Assembly: GCA_964393615.1 (NCBI GenBank)
Contig: CAYMUR010000057.1
Location: 1 to 34,522 of the forward strand
DNA length: 34,522 nt
Source of the DNA: CAYMUR01 sp964393615
GTDB lineage: Bacteria > Planctomycetota > Planctomycetia > Pirellulales > Pirellulaceae
Reading direction: 5' to 3'
The notes below the pieces were generated by a model, which did no database searches, was not told the DNA's origin, and saw only the letters and a list, made by a program, of their open reading frames with translations. The first letter of the stretch is position 1. Each line of letters begins with the position of its first letter. A program made the position numbers and the translations under genes. Of this stretch, positions 33,904-34,522 are shown one piece after another.

Positions 33904-34522
33904 TCAACGATCTTGCGACAATCCAGGCAATCGTCGCTTGTGCCGGCCGCGCAACTTCGAAGGGCCGCCTGGTCCAAAATTCACTGGCTGGGATTGGTCC
34001 CTGACACCGCTCGTTGACCAAACCATTTCTTCTGGCGGCCTTGGCAATTCCGACCACAATTCAAAGTCCTCTTTTCCATTGGCACCAACCAGCTGATGGG
34101 CAAGCAACTTTAGCAAAATCACATCCGAGGCACAGTAGCGAATCAATCTCGCGCGTGCGCCCACATCCTGCATGTAAATCCATGCATTCCACAATTGTAC
34201 GGCGAGGGCTCCATCCGCATCGTGTAAATCAGGTGGCCGATCGATACCGCAATTTGTCGAAATCTCTTTTAAACCCCCTTTCCAACCGTGGTGGTGACAA
34301 CACCAACGCAAGTCAAGGTGTGGACAAGGAAGCTCCGGAATGTGAAAAGCATCCAACATACGCGGCACATCAAACGTGCTGCCATTGAACGATGCCAATA
34401 AGGTGATGTCGTCTAATAAATCCAAGAATTCATCGAGATTCTCGTGTTCGACAAAAGACCTCAGCTGTCCTTTGTGCCAGCAAGCGATCACTGTCACCGG
34501 GGCATCGTGTTCAAGTCCACCC
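33904..34522 (-). CDS. RNase H-like (YprB-type) 3'-5' exonuclease domain protein, partial
   Basis: The frame is open to the right edge, so the start and the first exonuclease motif (D-x-E) lie outside. The visible part begins GGLEHDAPVTVIACWHKG, the segment just after DIExGGL in this family. It contains LLASFNGSTFDVPRM (Exo II, N-x3-F-D) and LIRYCASDVILLKLLAHQL (Exo III, Y-C-x2-D). WKGGLKEI lies between them, as in RNase_H_2 (PF13482-like) proteins, which are DnaQ-fold nucleases. Its stop is 4 bases before the next gene's ATG, so the two are probably co-transcribed. A GTG at 34495-34497 is not the real start, because the domain clearly extends upstream. Confidence 0.85.
   Translation of the reverse strand, partial: GGLEHDAPVTVIACWHKGQLRSFVEHENLDEFLDLLDDITLLASFNGSTFDVPRMLDAFHIPELPCPHLDLRWCCHHHGWKGGLKEISTNCGIDRPPDLHDADGALAVQLWNAWIYMQDVGARARLIRYCASDVILLKLLAHQLVGANGKEDFELWSELPRPPEEMVWSTSGVRDQSQPVNFGPGGPSKLRGRHKRRLPGLSQDR

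Overview
The window looks like a chromosomal segment of a planctomycete, probably of the Pirellulales/Rhodopirellula type. The assignment rests on gene content: a Tat-signal DUF1501 protein, a sugar-dehydrogenase-like propeller fused to several c-type haem motifs ending in a planctomycete-style haem-binding domain, BamB-like and NHL propeller proteins, a WD40 remnant, Gfo/Idh/MocA proteins, a non-canonical Nramp relative, an extended CsrA, and generous non-coding gaps. Base composition appears close to 50% GC by eye (not computed). No IS element, phage gene, CRISPR array or integrase was recognised.

Layout, left to right. 1-615 (-): 5' part of an alkaline-phosphatase-superfamily protein cut by the left edge. 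1104-3812 (+): LemA and a membrane M48 metallopeptidase. 3989-6383 (-): NHL-propeller protein and an M20 amidohydrolase. 6855-7787 (+): outer-membrane-type MetA_deg protein. 8610-11880 (+): a tight three-gene operon of acyl-CoA synthetase, SCP-x-like thiolase and DUF35 zinc-ribbon/OB protein. 12115-12188 (-): tRNA-Val(UAC) followed by a strong hairpin. 12443-13901: a polytopic membrane protein and a convergent monohaem cytochrome that overlap at their 3' ends. 14276-17748 (+): membrane-anchored degenerate Gfo/Idh-like protein, lipoprotein and HtrA-like protease. 17821-21513 (-): CsrA with a long tail and the multihaem propeller protein. 21667-24703 (+): Gfo/Idh/MocA oxidoreductase and Nramp-like transporter. 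24930-29716 (-): DUF1501 protein, PQQ-propeller protein and sialidase-like BNR protein. 29993-31151 (-): a decayed DUF1501 fragment joined out of frame to a WD40 fragment. 31359-34522 (-): large secreted TIM-barrel-like protein and an RNase H-like exonuclease cut by the right edge.

Several genes fit an exported, polymer- and sugar-handling lifestyle. The acyl-CoA synthetase/thiolase/DUF35 operon is the clearest metabolic unit and points to activation and thiolysis (or condensation) of an unknown acyl or sterol-like acid. I found no complete, convincingly new system. The best leads are the degenerate membrane-anchored Gfo/Idh-like protein (14276-15481), the 25-base perfect palindrome inside the M48 gene (1912-1936), the DUF1501/WD40 junction pseudogene, the Nramp relative without the usual metal-binding motifs, and the CsrA with a doubled length.
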